The notes under the pieces are model-generated. The model was not told where the DNA came from and searched no databases. It worked only from the letters and a program-made list of their open reading frames with translations. Both the position numbers and the translations under genes were made by a program. This document shows positions 48,478 through 60,603 of a DNA stretch of 64,000 nucleotides, piece after piece (position 1 is the first letter of the stretch; each line of letters opens with the position of its first letter). This DNA comes from Zelopaecilomyces penicillatus. Its lineage: Eukaryota > Ascomycota > Sordariomycetes > Hypocreales > Pseudodiploosporaceae. The stretch covers positions 2,492,501 through 2,556,500 of the forward strand of contig VCCP01000006.1 of assembly GCA_005765155.1 (NCBI GenBank). The letters run 5' to 3'.

Positions 48478-50577
48478 CTTATAAATCCTTAAAAGGATTA
48501 GGATTATTTAATTTATTTTTTAAAATATAAAAAGTTTAATTATATTATTTATTTAATTTATTAATTCTTATTTAATTATAATATTTAAATCTAGATTTAA
48601 ATTAGTTAATATATAATAAGATTTTTTAATAGTTTTAATTAATAATATCTCTTTTAATTTTATTTTATAATAAAGAAATCTAATATCTTAATTTATTAAT
48701 TATATTATATTTTCTATTTAAATAATAAATTAAAAAGCTATTATATATTTAGGGATTAATATTAATTTTTTAATACCTTTTTAATAAATTATTATAAAGA
48801 TTTTAATTAAATTCTTATTCTTTTTTTTTTAATATTCTTTTTATTTATATTAATATTAATAATATAGATAGATATTATTTAATTATAATTATTCTTATAA
48901 TAAGACAAAAAGATATAAGATATGTTTAATATATTTTTATTAAGAATTATATTAGATTATTATAACTTTATTAGGTATTATTTAGATTTAAGATAAATAA
49001 TATTTCTTTTTATAATTATATCTTTATATTTAATTAACCCTTAATTAAAGTATTAAAGTATTTTTTTAATAAAAAGAATTAAAGATATTATTATATAGTT
49101 AAGAAAATATAAAGCTTAAATTATTATTAATCTTTAATAATGTTCTTTTATTTTTAGGAACCAAGCTATTATAATTAAAAGGATTATACTTTAATTTATT
49201 ATATAGTTTAAGTTTAATATATCTATATAAGAGTTATATATATAGAATCTAAGCTTAGTATTATATATAAATTTATTATAATATAAAGAGAAATATATAA
49301 ATAAATTATAATATTAATAAATATTCTTATTTTATAAATAGATTATTAATATAAAGATATTATTATTATCTTAATTAAATAATATTTAATTAAATAAAAA
49401 AGTTATTAATCTATAAAAATAAAAGTTATTAATAACTCTTATATTAATATTAATTTAAAGTTTAATAATTATTTAGATTATATTCTTTTTAATAATTATA
49501 TTAATCTTAAGATTATTAATTAATTTTATTAGATTATTAATATTTATTATCTTTTTTTTATAAGAAAGAGTTATTTTAGATATAGATAAAAAAGCTTTCT
49601 TTTAATTAATATATTATTTAATAAAAGCTAAAAGAATAATATTAATAAATTAATTAAATATTATCTTAATTATAATAGTATTTATATAGTTTTTAAAATT
49701 ATTTAAAGTCTTTCTTTATTTAATTATAAAAATAATTTTAAAGTATTATATAAAATAGATTCTTTTAGGTATAAAGATTAATAATTAAATATTTTTTAAT
49801 AAATTTTATAAGAAGATTTAAAGATATAATTTTAAAAAATATTTTTAATAATAGCTTTAATAATTATTATTTTTATTATATTTAAAAGTATAAAATTTAT
49901 ATTTATTAAATTAATTAAATATCTTTTTTATTAATTATAAGTATTATTATTTTAATACTTTTAAATAATCTTTATAAAATCTTAATTATTATAAATCTCT
50001 ATTAAAGAATTAGTTTTTTAATATATCTTTTATTTTATTTTAAATAAAACTATTAAAAAGCTTTTTAATACTATCTTTATAAATATTAATTATATAATAT
50101 TTAAAATATATTTTCTTATTTATATTTTTAATATTATTATTTTATATTTTAAATTTATAATTTAAAAGATATTTTATAATATTAATATTATTAAAATGTT
50201 TTTTAAGCTTTAGATTAAATATATATTTTTTAGATTTATTTATTTTTATAAATATTTTAAAATTATTTAAAAATACTTTATTAAGCCCTTTTAAAGGTAT
50301 TTTTAATCCTTTTTAAATAATATTATTAATTTAATTAATTAATAATATTTTAAAAGTTAATCCTTTTAAAATAAATTAAATAATTATATTAATAAAAACT
50401 AATATAATTAATATAAGGATCTTTAATATAAGAATATTTAAAATGAAATTAATAGATACTTTTAAAGTATTTAATAACTTTTTTTTATAAGCTTAAATAT
50501 AATAATTAAAGTATATATTTATAAAAATAATAAAATTATTAAATAGTTTTAATAAAATCCTTTTATAATTAAATTTA
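48478..50577. repeat. AT-rich tract
   Basis: About 2.1 kb of decayed A/T-rich sequence. I see no gene, motif or long repeat in it. Confidence 0.5.
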
Positions 50578-50582
50578 AATAT

Positions 50583-51035
50583 TATTATAATTTATAATAT
50601 AAGGTTATAACTAAAGCTAGTAATTATAATAATAGAAGAAAGGCAGTGAATAATTATTTAAAGTAAATTCTAAAAAAAAAAAAAAAGAAATAATTATATT
50701 ATTAATATAAAAAAGAAACCAGGATTTAACTAGAAATCTAGCTATCTTATATATCTAAATAATACTAGGATTATTTAGAATTATTTAAGAATTTTAAATA
50801 ATATTTCTTTAGATTTCTAAGTATTCTAAATAATAAGAAAAAGAGAGGTATAAGGGATAAGCCCTTATTTTACTAGTCTAGCCTAATATAGCAGGTCAGG
50901 CTGCACAGGCTTTTTAGGTCTTATAGCAGGTTAGGCTGCTGGGGCTATAGCAGATTTAGCTGCTAAGCTGTAGTAGGTCTAGCTATTAGTCTTATAACAG
51001 GTCAGGCTGTTATATAAAACCCACTTATTTTAATA
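50583..51035 (-). repeat. Solo copia LTR with a unit deletion
   Basis: 453 bp with perfect AATAT duplications (50578-50582 and 51036-51040). It lacks about 22 bp, precisely one AGCAG...CTGCT unit, relative to the 475-bp form. Heavily decayed in its right half. Confidence 0.88.
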
Positions 51036-51040
51036 AATAT

Positions 51041-52680
51041 TTAAATAGATTAGGAATTAGCTTAAGTATTTTATAAATATTCTTATCTATAAATTTAAGA
51101 TAATATAGCTATTTTATTAAAATAAAGGATAATAATTATATTTATATTAATTTTAATCTTCTTTTATTATCTTAATTAAATAATATCTTATATTTAAAAT
51201 ATTAGAATTATTTATTTAAAAATTATTATTTAATAATTAAAAAAGTAATATATAAAAAAGAATAAACTATAAATTATTCTTTAAATAAATTAATATATAA
51301 AAATATTTATTTATATTATAAAAAGGTAAAATATATTTTTAATATATAAAAGATATTTTTTATTATTTTAATAATTAATATCTAATTTAAATTAAATTTA
51401 ATACCTTAAATAGTTTTATTTATATTTATTAATACTTTATTTAAATAAATTAAATATAATTAAAGTATTTTATCTTTTAAGTTTAATATTCTATAAATAG
51501 ATTCTAGATTATAAAATATTTTTATAATTATTTATTTTAGAATTAAATAATTCTATAATTATCTTTTAATTATTTTTATATTTTTTATTATTATTAATTA
51601 GATTTAAAGAGATTAATAATATTTTATTATTTAATAAAAATAATATATATTATCTTTATAAAATAAGCTTAGGGTTTTTTAATAACTTAATATTAATTAA
51701 TCATTTATAGATTTTTAGGCTATTAGCTTTAAAGGTATCTTTTAATTATATATATTAAAAGATCTTATAAGAATACTTATAATAATTCCTTTTAAATTAG
51801 TTTTTATAATAGCTTAAATATATTTTTAATTATATTATAAATATTAGTTTAATATTAATTAATCCTTTTAATAATAAAATAAATAAGAATTTCTTTTATT
51901 TTAATTATTAATTTTAATAAAATAAAATAATATATAATAATATATTATATTTAAAGTTAATTAAATAATTTAAGGTAATTATATATAATTATATATAAAT
52001 ATATGATTTAAAATAATTAAGAAAAGCTATAAAATTATAATAAATAAGAATAGATTTAAGAGATTAATTAATTATTTTATTCTTAATCTAAAAATTAATT
52101 AATTTTTTTTTAATTAATTATTAAGAATTATATAAGAGTTTTAAAAAGATAAAAAAAGAAGCTTTAAATTTAATAATAATAATAATTATTTTAATTAAAT
52201 TAAATTATATTATTAAAATAATATATTAATATAAATTTATTTTTATTAAATAATATCATAAAAGAATTATAAATATTAATTTAAACTTTTTAAAATTAAA
52301 TATAAATTTAAAATAAAGATTTAAATAAAAAATAATAAAAAACAGATATAATAAGAAATCTTTATTAAAAAATATAAGAATTTTTAAAAAAATTATAATT
52401 ATTATATTTTAAGGGTATTATTATTTATATATAAAGAAATTATTATTTATATATAAGAGTTATATATATATCTGGTTTTTTTATTTCTATTTTATTAAGT
52501 CTTTAAATAAAAACCCCTCTTTCTTAATTAAACAAGCTATTATAATAAATAATTAAATAATTAAGCTAATATAATATATATAATCTATTAATTAAAGAGG
52601 CTATAACTAAAGAGATTATAATATATATAATTAATTAAGTTATAAAATCGCCTTATAACAGCCTTATAAATTAATTATAT
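51041..52680. repeat. AT-rich tract
   Basis: Holds a partial copy of the dispersed repeat at 51925-52190. Otherwise featureless A/T; composition rises gradually from about 52500. Confidence 0.5.
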
Positions 52681-53683
52681 ATATCGGTCTATACTGTAAT
52701 AGTTTGCGCTGTGCTATAGCCTTTTTAATTAATGGGTTGTATATACTATAGAGCCCTGCTTATTTAATTGCCTACTATAATAGCCTATTTTATTAAGGGG
52801 GAGGGGGGACTGCAGATCTGTGACCCTTGTGTGCGAATAGTAACTTTTTTGTGTGCGAATAGCAATACTCTAAATTAAAGCCATTTATAAATAACACTCA
52901 CAAGGCCTTGCTTATAATATGTAAAAAGGATACGTGCACAGGCATGTGGTGTTTTTATTGCCACAGGCCTATGTGCACGTAAGGGACCCCCACCGTCTAA
53001 TGTTGGCTAATACTGCCATACACATGGACTACTAATGTCACAGAAGCGACATTTTGAAACAACGATGCGACCAGGAACTGTGATGAAACTTGGTCAGCAA
53101 GGCTATACCATTAACCAGTGTTTCATCCCCCACACGAATTGCATACGGCCGTGTGTTTCCTAAGCCCGACATCTGCTTTTTATCGTATAGAGTGTGTCGC
53201 CCTTAAAGCCGCAGGACCATTTCCCTCTCAGTGACTTTAGTTTAAATTGGTGTTCCGACCGTGTATTTCTTTTCCGTGGCTTTCTTAAGTTCTTTTTTTG
53301 TTGATATACTTGACTTATTGGCTGGTCCACCTGGTCCATCATATCCTTCCACTTATCTGCTCGACGCTGGCTCAAGGCTTCACTAAGCACATAATTCCGC
53401 AATCGACCATTTCTCAAAGCCAAGGTGTCCCAGGAGGATAGAAGGCTTGGAATACGGCGGACGATCCAGTCAGCACCGCCAATTTCTGTACTTTACGGGC
53501 AGGCGTTTTGACCAAGTCTCGCAAAACCTTTTTTCCTCAATTGGCATTGTTTGCCGGCCGAACATTATTTACTTGATACTGACCCTGCCTACCTCAACCT
53601 TTTGACACGACTTTCCTCCATTTGAGCCAACTATATACCTCTCTCGCATCCAAGAAATCACAGCACTCTTTTCATCAGTAAAT
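52681..53683. other. Normal-composition region upstream of the small gene
   Basis: No supported gene. The tandem phrase GTGTGCGAATAG occurs twice at 52828-52862. An imperfect inverted repeat lies at 52934-52981 (ACGTGCACAGGCATGTGG against CCACAGGCCTATGTGCACGT). A minus-strand frame at 53160-53423 has no ATG and no known motif. TATATA at 53632-53637 is about 50 bp before the ATG at 53684 and is a plausible TATA box for the next gene. Confidence 0.45.
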
Positions 53684-53926
53684 ATGCGTACTGCCTTCAA
53701 GTCGCGACGGTCAGTCTCGTCATCATCAAGAGACTCATCCTACTCGACTTCGTCAACCTTATCAGCTACGGCAAGCATGATCAACAGCATTGTGTTTCAG
53801 CAGCCATCCATTATTGGTTTGGAAGAAGAGCGCAAAAGCTTCCCTAGCGAGCTCTTTGTTCTCGAGCCTCGACCCATCTTGTATTGGGGTAGTCTGGAGG
53901 AGAGGATTGTATCTGCTTGTCTCTGA
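53684..53926 (+). CDS. Small hypothetical protein (80 residues)
   Basis: Single frame beginning MRTAFKSRRSVSSSSRDSS, with a Ser/Thr-rich, basic N-terminal half and an ordered-looking C-terminal half ending LEPRPILYWGSLEERIVSAC. The last segment resembles a short conserved ending I associate with small uncharacterised fungal proteins, but I cannot name a family. No signal peptide or membrane segment. Support for a real gene: a TATATA about 50 bp upstream, a CT-rich leader, and normal composition in an otherwise AT-rich region. Minus-strand and alternative frames over the same span look like shadows. A further downstream exon cannot be excluded. Function unknown. Confidence 0.55.
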   Translation: MRTAFKSRRSVSSSSRDSSYSTSSTLSATASMINSIVFQQPSIIGLEEERKSFPSELFVLEPRPILYWGSLEERIVSACL

Positions 53927-54167
53927 CTTGAATTACAAACACAACTCGAAGCCGTATTTGCTCGATGAACATCTGTACGATGAGCGTTAGAATTTGTCAC
54001 GCCCGGCCCTGTTGAAAACCGTTGGACATCGACAGATGGTCGCTGGATGTTGTTGCTATAGTGTCATATTTTGAGAATATGAGCTTGAGGATTTTGTTTC
54101 TTCATTTGGGGTGCCCCTGCCTAATTCTTCTAATATGATATGAGGCTCGTTTCAGATACCTACTACT
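53927..54167. other. 3' flank of the small gene
   Basis: Normal-composition spacer without a supported gene, ending at the island-boundary repeat. Confidence 0.3.
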
Positions 54168-54242
54168 ACCCGTTGGCTAAGGTCTGGGTGTGTCACACTC
54201 AGGCACCTATCTAAGAGGCAGAGCCTCTTAGTTAACTATAAA
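54168..54242 (+). repeat. Island-boundary repeat, copy 2, with a perfect hairpin
   Basis: Begins ACCCGTTGG and ends TCTTAGTTAACTA, aligning to 4155-4230. It contains a perfect 9-bp inverted repeat with a 3-nt loop, CTAAGAGGCAGAGCCTCTTAG (54211-54231). The copy at 4155 has a degenerate version of that hairpin. AT-rich DNA starts to its right. Confidence 0.55.
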
Positions 54243-54361
54243 ATCTCTAGAATACTATGAAAATCTAGAACGGTAGCCCTATACCAAATAATATTAGTCC
54301 TATTACTATAATTTATACTTTCCCTAAATATTATCTAATAATCTGAGACTATTATATAATA
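54243..54361. other. AT-rich junction
   Basis: Short A/T-rich stretch between the boundary repeat and the next LTR; nothing recognised. Confidence 0.3.
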
Positions 54362-54811
54362 TATTATAATTTTATAAAGGTTAGCCAGAGCTAGTAGTTA
54401 AGATAATAAAAGAAAAATATAATAGTTATCTAAATAAAAGTCTATAAAAAAGAAGATAAGAATAATTATATTATTAATAAAGAAAGAAAGCAGGATTTAA
54501 TTAGGAATCCAGTTTCTTTATATATCTAAAAAATATTAGAATAATTTAGAATTATTAGATATTCTAAATATAAAGAAAGAAAGGATTTTTAAGGGATGAG
54601 CCCTTATTTTCTATTCTAGCCTAGTCTGGCAGGTCAGGCTGTTTAGGCACCTTATGTCTTATATTAGGTCTTATAGCAGGTGAAGCTGTTATATAATAAT
54701 AGCAGGTCTGGCTATAAGGTAATAGTAGATTAGACTGCTAGGCTATAATAGGTTTAGCTGCTAGATTATAATAGGTCAGGCTGTTATATTAAGAACCCAC
54801 TTATTTTAATA
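54362..54811 (-). repeat. Solo copia LTR, divergent copy
   Basis: 450 bp, ends TATTATAATTTTATAAAGG and TTATTTTAATA, with perfect TAATA duplications (54357-54361 and 54812-54816). Its unit array has a different arrangement from the other copies, so it may be an older or subfamily insertion. Confidence 0.85.
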
Positions 54812-54816
54812 TAATA

Positions 54817-55061
54817 TATTAGACTTTTTTATTTATTTTATAAATCTCAAATATTTATTTTAAATCTAAAAAGCTTCTTCTTTAAATTAAGTTAATATAA
54901 AATATAAATTTAATCTCTTTTTTAATATATTTAACCCTTAATTAATAAAGAAGCCTTAATTAATAATAAAGATAAAGCCTTATATATAGCTTTATATAAT
55001 TATATATAATTATATATAACCTTATATATATATATATATATAGTATTTTATTTATATATAT
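54817..55061. other. AT-rich spacer between two LTR copies
   Basis: A/T-rich DNA with a short TA run (55027-55042). No gene. Confidence 0.3.
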
Positions 55062-55514
55062 TGTTAAAATAAATGGGTTTTATATAACAGCCTAACCTAT
55101 TATCAGATTAGTAATTAGACCTACTATAGCTTAGCAGCTAAACCTGCTATAAGATAGCAGCCTAACCTACTATAATACCTAAAAAGCCTATATAGCCTGA
55201 CCTGCTATATCAGGCTAGACTAATAAAATAAGGGCTTATCCCTTATACCCCTCCCTTTCTTATTATTTAAAATACTTAGAAATCTAAAAGAAATATTATT
55301 TAGAATTCTTAAATAATTCCAAATAATCCTAGTATTATTTAGATATATAAGATAGCTAGATTCCTAGTTAAATCCTGGTTTCTTTTCTATATTGGTAATA
55401 TAATTATTTCTTTCTTCTTTTCTTTAGAATTTACTCTAGATAACTATTCACTACCTTTCTTCTATTATTATAGCTATTAGCTTTAGTTATAATCTTATAC
55501 TATAAATTATAATA
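55062..55514 (+). repeat. Copia C 5' LTR
   Basis: 453 bp, ends TGTTAAAATAAATGGG and TATAAATTATAATA, followed directly by GATTATAAGCCTAGAAG as inside element A. It is short by one unit of the AGCAG...CTGCT array, as is the 50583 copy. Confidence 0.88.
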
Positions 55515-56110
55515 GATTATAAGCCTAGAAGAATAATTATTCCAGACTATAAAAAAGAAGACTCTTTTTTTCCTGCTATATTTAATCTCTTTATATATTA
55601 GATTTTTTGCCCTCCCTTTAATCAGTTGGACCTATATTTCCTATTAATCAAAAGTTATAAAAAATATTATATATATAAGAGTTGAATATCAGACCTATAG
55701 CTTATAGTATAACCCACTTTTAGATTTATAGATTACTAATTTAGATTTATAAATTATAGGTTATAGCTTTATTAACTATACTAAATATAGTTAATTATTT
55801 AAATTATTAATTAACTTTATAAAAGGCCTATATAAGACTATTAAAGTCAGCTGATTAAGCAAAAGCATTATACTAGCTATATTATAACTTGATTATAGCT
55901 AGTATATAATAGGTAACCCTTATACCTGGTATCTCTCTAGCTAATTAACTAGTTTTAGGGCTCTTACTAAGATCCGGCTATCTATAGTATTACTATAACT
56001 AGCACTTTTAGCTATTTATAACACTATTATATAGCTATAAGCTTATTTTCAGAAGCTTATTTTTCTACTATACTACTATAACTATTAGTTATAGTAATCT
56101 AACCCTGAAA

Positions 56111-57413
56111 ATATCAGGTCAGGACCTTTTAATAGAAGAGAATTTATTAAAATTATAGGCTCTTCGATCTTAGATACAGAAGCTTATACAGCAATTATAA
56201 CAGCTATAGGCCTAATTTATAATAGCTATAACTATTAAGACTACTAAAGAGCTGCTATAACCTTAATCTAAGCCACCTCAGCCACTACTATAGCCAGTAT
56301 AGCCTATAAATATACTAAGGGATCTAGCTTTAAAAGAGCTATCTAAGAAAATACAGGCCTTTCTAAAAGCTTATAGGTTAAAAAGCCTTAATAATTATAA
56401 CTAATAGCTTCAGACCCTATCAATCCAGTTATAAATACTTAGATTATCTACTTTTCTTTTAAACTCTATTATAAGCCTTAGCCTTAATAACCACTATTAA
56501 ACTATTTTATTTCTATTACTCTATAATAGCTGCTTATAGCATCTATAAATCTTTATAAGTTAGGTTATAATACTATTAAAAGCTTATTAAATATTAAATA
56601 AGTAATACTGCTATAGTACTACCCTATAGTATAGAACCCTCTATAGTGCCTTTTACAAGCTTAGCTTTAGTAGCTATAAAGGCTCTATAAAGGTATTTAA
56701 TAATAAATTTAATACTTAACTTACTAAGCTATAATTAGCTTCAGTTATTATATAGCCTATAGATCAGATAAATCAGTATCTAAAGGCTATAAAAGAAGCT
56801 TTCTTATAGTGGATTAAATACTAAAGGAATAATATCAGGATTTATATAGTACTTAGTATCTTATTAGATACCCTGAATTTATAGTTCTTTATAGTAGACT
56901 TATTAGAAGAGCTATAAGATAAAAGCTCTTTAGTTATAAGAGCTAGCTCTTATAAAGCTAAAGAAGCTAAGGAACCTTTTAAAAAGACCTATAAGGACTT
57001 TAAAAAGAAGAAAAAACCATCTAAATCCACTAAAAAACAGTATTATAAGCCCTTTTAAAAGGATAAAAAGATAAAGAAGCCTGCTATTAGCAGTAAGGAA
57101 CCTAATAAAGCTTTTTTTATAATAGATACTTATAATCTATTTATAGGTAATTAGAATATTATAATTAATACCTAGAGCTCTGATTTTGAATCTGATATAG
57201 AAGGTTTAGAAGCTATAATGCTTAAAGAATTAGCTTATAATACTTATTATAATATTAATCTAAAGAATACCCTATTATATAATACTGGCTTAATATACTA
57301 TATTATTAATAATAAAACCCTCTTTACTAGTTATAGCGCTTATAATAAGAAACCAAGGCCTATAATAACTGATAGCAGTCTAATCTACCTAAAAGGATCT
57401 GGAACAGCTATTT
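56111..57413 (+). pseudogene. Copia C Gag and protease remnant
   Basis: Collinear with element A from the ATA start (56111) through the coiled coil, the Lys-rich Gag end and the protease NTG site (about 57280). Nearly every Gln codon is now TAG/TAA. It stops at the TATTT target site of the inserted LTR and resumes at 57811-57962. Confidence 0.8.
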
Positions 57414-57810
57414 TGATGGCTGAGTTGAACACACCCCCTTACTAGTTGACTAAGCTGTAGCTGTATAAGCTGTACTTAGGGGGATTGAACTATATAAGTA
57501 GATAGGCTATACCCGGGCTATTTGAATGGGTAGATATTATTAAATTCAAGTTTTTTTTCCCTCTTCTACCTAAGAATTTTCCAATGCATTCAAAAGACTA
57601 GCTATTAAAAAGCTATCTTCTTTATCTGATCAGTTATAAGATGATTAATTAATCCCTCAAGTTCAATTCATTATATTACTGCTTTATAGCTTTTCTTATC
57701 TATCCAATCCTTATGGACTATGCTAGCTATATAACTACCCTAAAATCACCCTATAGTTCTATAGGTGGTATTGGTGTTGTTATATATATTGTTTTCCCTT
57801 TATTAAACTA
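57414..57810 (+). mobile_element. Solo LTR of a third retrotransposon family
   Basis: 397 bp starting TGATGGCTGAGTTGAACAC and ending CCCTTTATTAAACTA (TG...CA decayed to TA), flanked by perfect TATTT duplications (57409-57413 and 57811-57815). Comparing with element A shows that removing it plus one TATTT restores the copia sequence exactly. It contains a TATATAAG box at 57492-57499, which supports a plus-sense LTR promoter. It is less decayed than its host, and no second copy is in the window. Confidence 0.82.
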
Positions 57811-57962
57811 TATTTATAGTACTTATAAGGCTTAAACCTAGGACTTATAATACTTTAGAGCTGAAATATATACTATATATTCCTAATATAGATATAAATA
57901 TAATAAATAAGATAAAGCATTATATCTTTAATAGTATACTTTTATAAGAGACGCTATTTATA

Positions 57963-60603
57963 GCAGATCTGTTAAGAACTAAGGTTAAGAGGTTGTGAAG
58001 AGAGTGAAGAAGGTTAGGAATAATATCAATTTTGCTATATATAAGCAGATAGGTAGCAGATAACTAAAAGCTTAATCTCTGGCCTTCTTTCTTTTCTTAA
58101 AGGAGAAGGCCCTCTCTATAGATATATATATTCCTAGCCTATATAATATAGATTCTCTATAGGGCCCCTTTAGGATCCTGATAGTATACCCCCCTTCCTT
58201 TAAAGCTACCCTTAGCCTTAATAACTAATAGCAGCTTTATTATTATAACTATATAACTATAAACAATTAATCAGCCTAACTATTAATAAAGAAACTATAA
58301 TTAATTAAAAATAAAACTTTTAATAGATTCTATTTCTTCCCTATAAATCTTTATATATAGGCTCTTTATATTTTATAAGAAATCCCTTACCTTATAACTC
58401 CCTTAAAAGAAGCCTTATTACTAGCTAATTTCTTTATATAGTATTATCTCTTTAAGGCCAAGGATTTAAATAATATATCAGACTTATAGAAGCATTAAAA
58501 ATATACTTATTATATATAAATAGCTTTTTAGCTTCTTTTCTATTTATAATATTAACTTTCTTAATTTATCTAATAATAAAGGGGCTATTTTATCTTCTTA
58601 ATCTATTAAAAAGTAATAAATTAATCATTTTCTTCTTTATACCTTTTTATAGCTAATCTTATATAATAATAGCTTTCTATTAGTATAGGCTTCCTTACCT
58701 CTTAGGGCTTTACTTAATATTAGATTATTAAAAACCTTTAGATCCAGTATAGATAATAAGAAATAAAAAAAAACTAATAAAGAAATAATAGTATAGCTAT
58801 AGTATAAGTATTATAAAACTAAGCATCTAATAATAATTATTATTAAGAAAGCTATTATAAAAGGTTCCCTTATATTAATATTAATTATATTTAAAATCTC
58901 TATTATTAAGTCTCTGGTTTTATCTAAGGCTTTAATTAAGACTAAGAAACCCTTTCTTAAATCTTTTATTTTTATAGGACCTAATAATAATAATTTATCC
59001 AATAAGATAAAGAAGATAGACTTTAATAATAATCTATCTCTTTATTCCTCTTAGGATATTCCTTAATTATTAACTAATAGTTAATTAATAGCTACTTCTC
59101 TTCTTATATTACTTCTAAGCTTAATAGTATTATAGGGATTTAGACTCTTATAAAGACTATATAAATTAAGTCCTTAAGGATAATACTAATAATAAGAGAG
59201 ATAAAGAGAGGGATAAAATAAATAATAAAAGGGTTAGGAAATTAATTAATCCTGATTCTTCTTTAAGCATTTCCTCTGCTTTTTATTAATAAATCCTTCT
59301 TAGATTCTATCTTATTATTTCTTTTTTATTAACTTTTAGCTTTATAATTCTTCTAGTGATTTTGAATTGCTTTTTAATATTAATATTATTATAGCCTCTT
59401 TTATAGTATATAGTACCTCTATCTTCTTCTCTATTATTCCTAAGTCTTTAGCTTTATCTATTATTAATAGATAACTCTATATAATACTTAAGCCACTCCC
59501 TTTCTCTAGTAGTAAGTATCCTATATCTTCTATTATTAAGGTTATAATAATAGCTATATCTACCTATATTCCTAAGAACCCTTTAACTATAAAGAATATA
59601 ATACTTAGTAAGATATCTTCTAAGAAGAAGATAATACCTAATAAGATATCTCTTAAATAAAGTCTTATTAAGGCAGATATATTAACTATTATTAATAGCT
59701 TATCTATTATTAAGTATATTAAGTAATAATAGTATTTATTTAATAGTTAATAAGCTATTAAAAATCTGATCTTATATTATAAGTAAATAATTAATAATAT
59801 AATTAAGTAAGGTTTATTATTATAATTACTTAACTATTATTAATATTTATATAGCTATCCTAAGGTCTATTAGTATTATATAGCTATATAGATTAAATAG
59901 GATTTAATAACTAATCCTATTATAGAATCTAAAAAGGCTAAATAGCTTAAACCCTATTAGCAGAATAAATATATATTATATCCTATTATAGCTTAAATTT
60001 AAAAGTTATTAATAATTATTCTATAACTATTAAACTCTAGTATTTATATTATATAGATAATAACTATTCCTATTATAGAGTAATAATAAATTATTATATA
60101 TTTATATATAATCTTATCTAATATAAGATATAATTAAAGCTTGATTTAATATTACTCTCTTTATTCTTTATAGCTACTTCTTTATTAATACTTCTTAGAA
60201 GATATTTTAGTATATATAAAGTAAGGCTAAATAAATACTCAGCTATATATACTAAAAGCTAATAACTGCCCTTACTTATATTAAGGCATAATAAAATATA
60301 AATAAAGATAAAGCTTTTCTTATAAAGAGTACTTTAAATTTTCAGATTTAATTAATATTAAATTAAGCTAACTCCCTTTAAGTTATTATAAATATCCAGG
60401 CTTAATAATATAATATTAATTTTAATATATAATTAAGCTTAATATAACTACTAATAATTATATAGGTATATATTAATAATACTTTTATATTATTATTAAT
60501 AATTCTTCTCTCTTATATTATACTTAATAATTAGGCTGATATAAAGGCTGCTTTAAATAGTCTTCCTAATATAGCTCTGAAATTAAGTTCCTTTAATAAG
60601 GAT
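57963..60603. repeat. Unidentified degenerate region of intermediate composition
   Basis: About 2.6 kb with more G/C than the purely AT tracts, yet all frames are short. A plus-strand stretch near 59370-59700 is rich in Ser, Thr, Lys and Pro codons, and a minus-strand frame at 58811-59002 is Leu/Ile-rich; neither matches a motif I know. The region begins where copia C loses homology and ends at the AGGAT flank of copia D. It is probably another decayed transposon. Confidence 0.45.

Larger units (their letters stand above)
55062..57962 (+). mobile_element. Ty1/copia retrotransposon C, 5' part only
   Basis: Plus-sense relative of element A. It has a 5' LTR (55062-55514), the same primer-site region (55515 onward), Gag and protease, then loses homology at about 57962, just after the protease. 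Integrase, reverse transcriptase and the 3' LTR are absent. A solo LTR of another family interrupts it at 57414-57815. The frame is riddled with TAG/TAA. It is a dead 5' fragment. Confidence 0.85.

Noticed and set aside
53160..53423. Minus-strand frame of 87 codons (Lys/Arg-rich)
   Set aside because: No ATG at its start, no recognised motif, no splice signal to a better start; too weak to call a gene.
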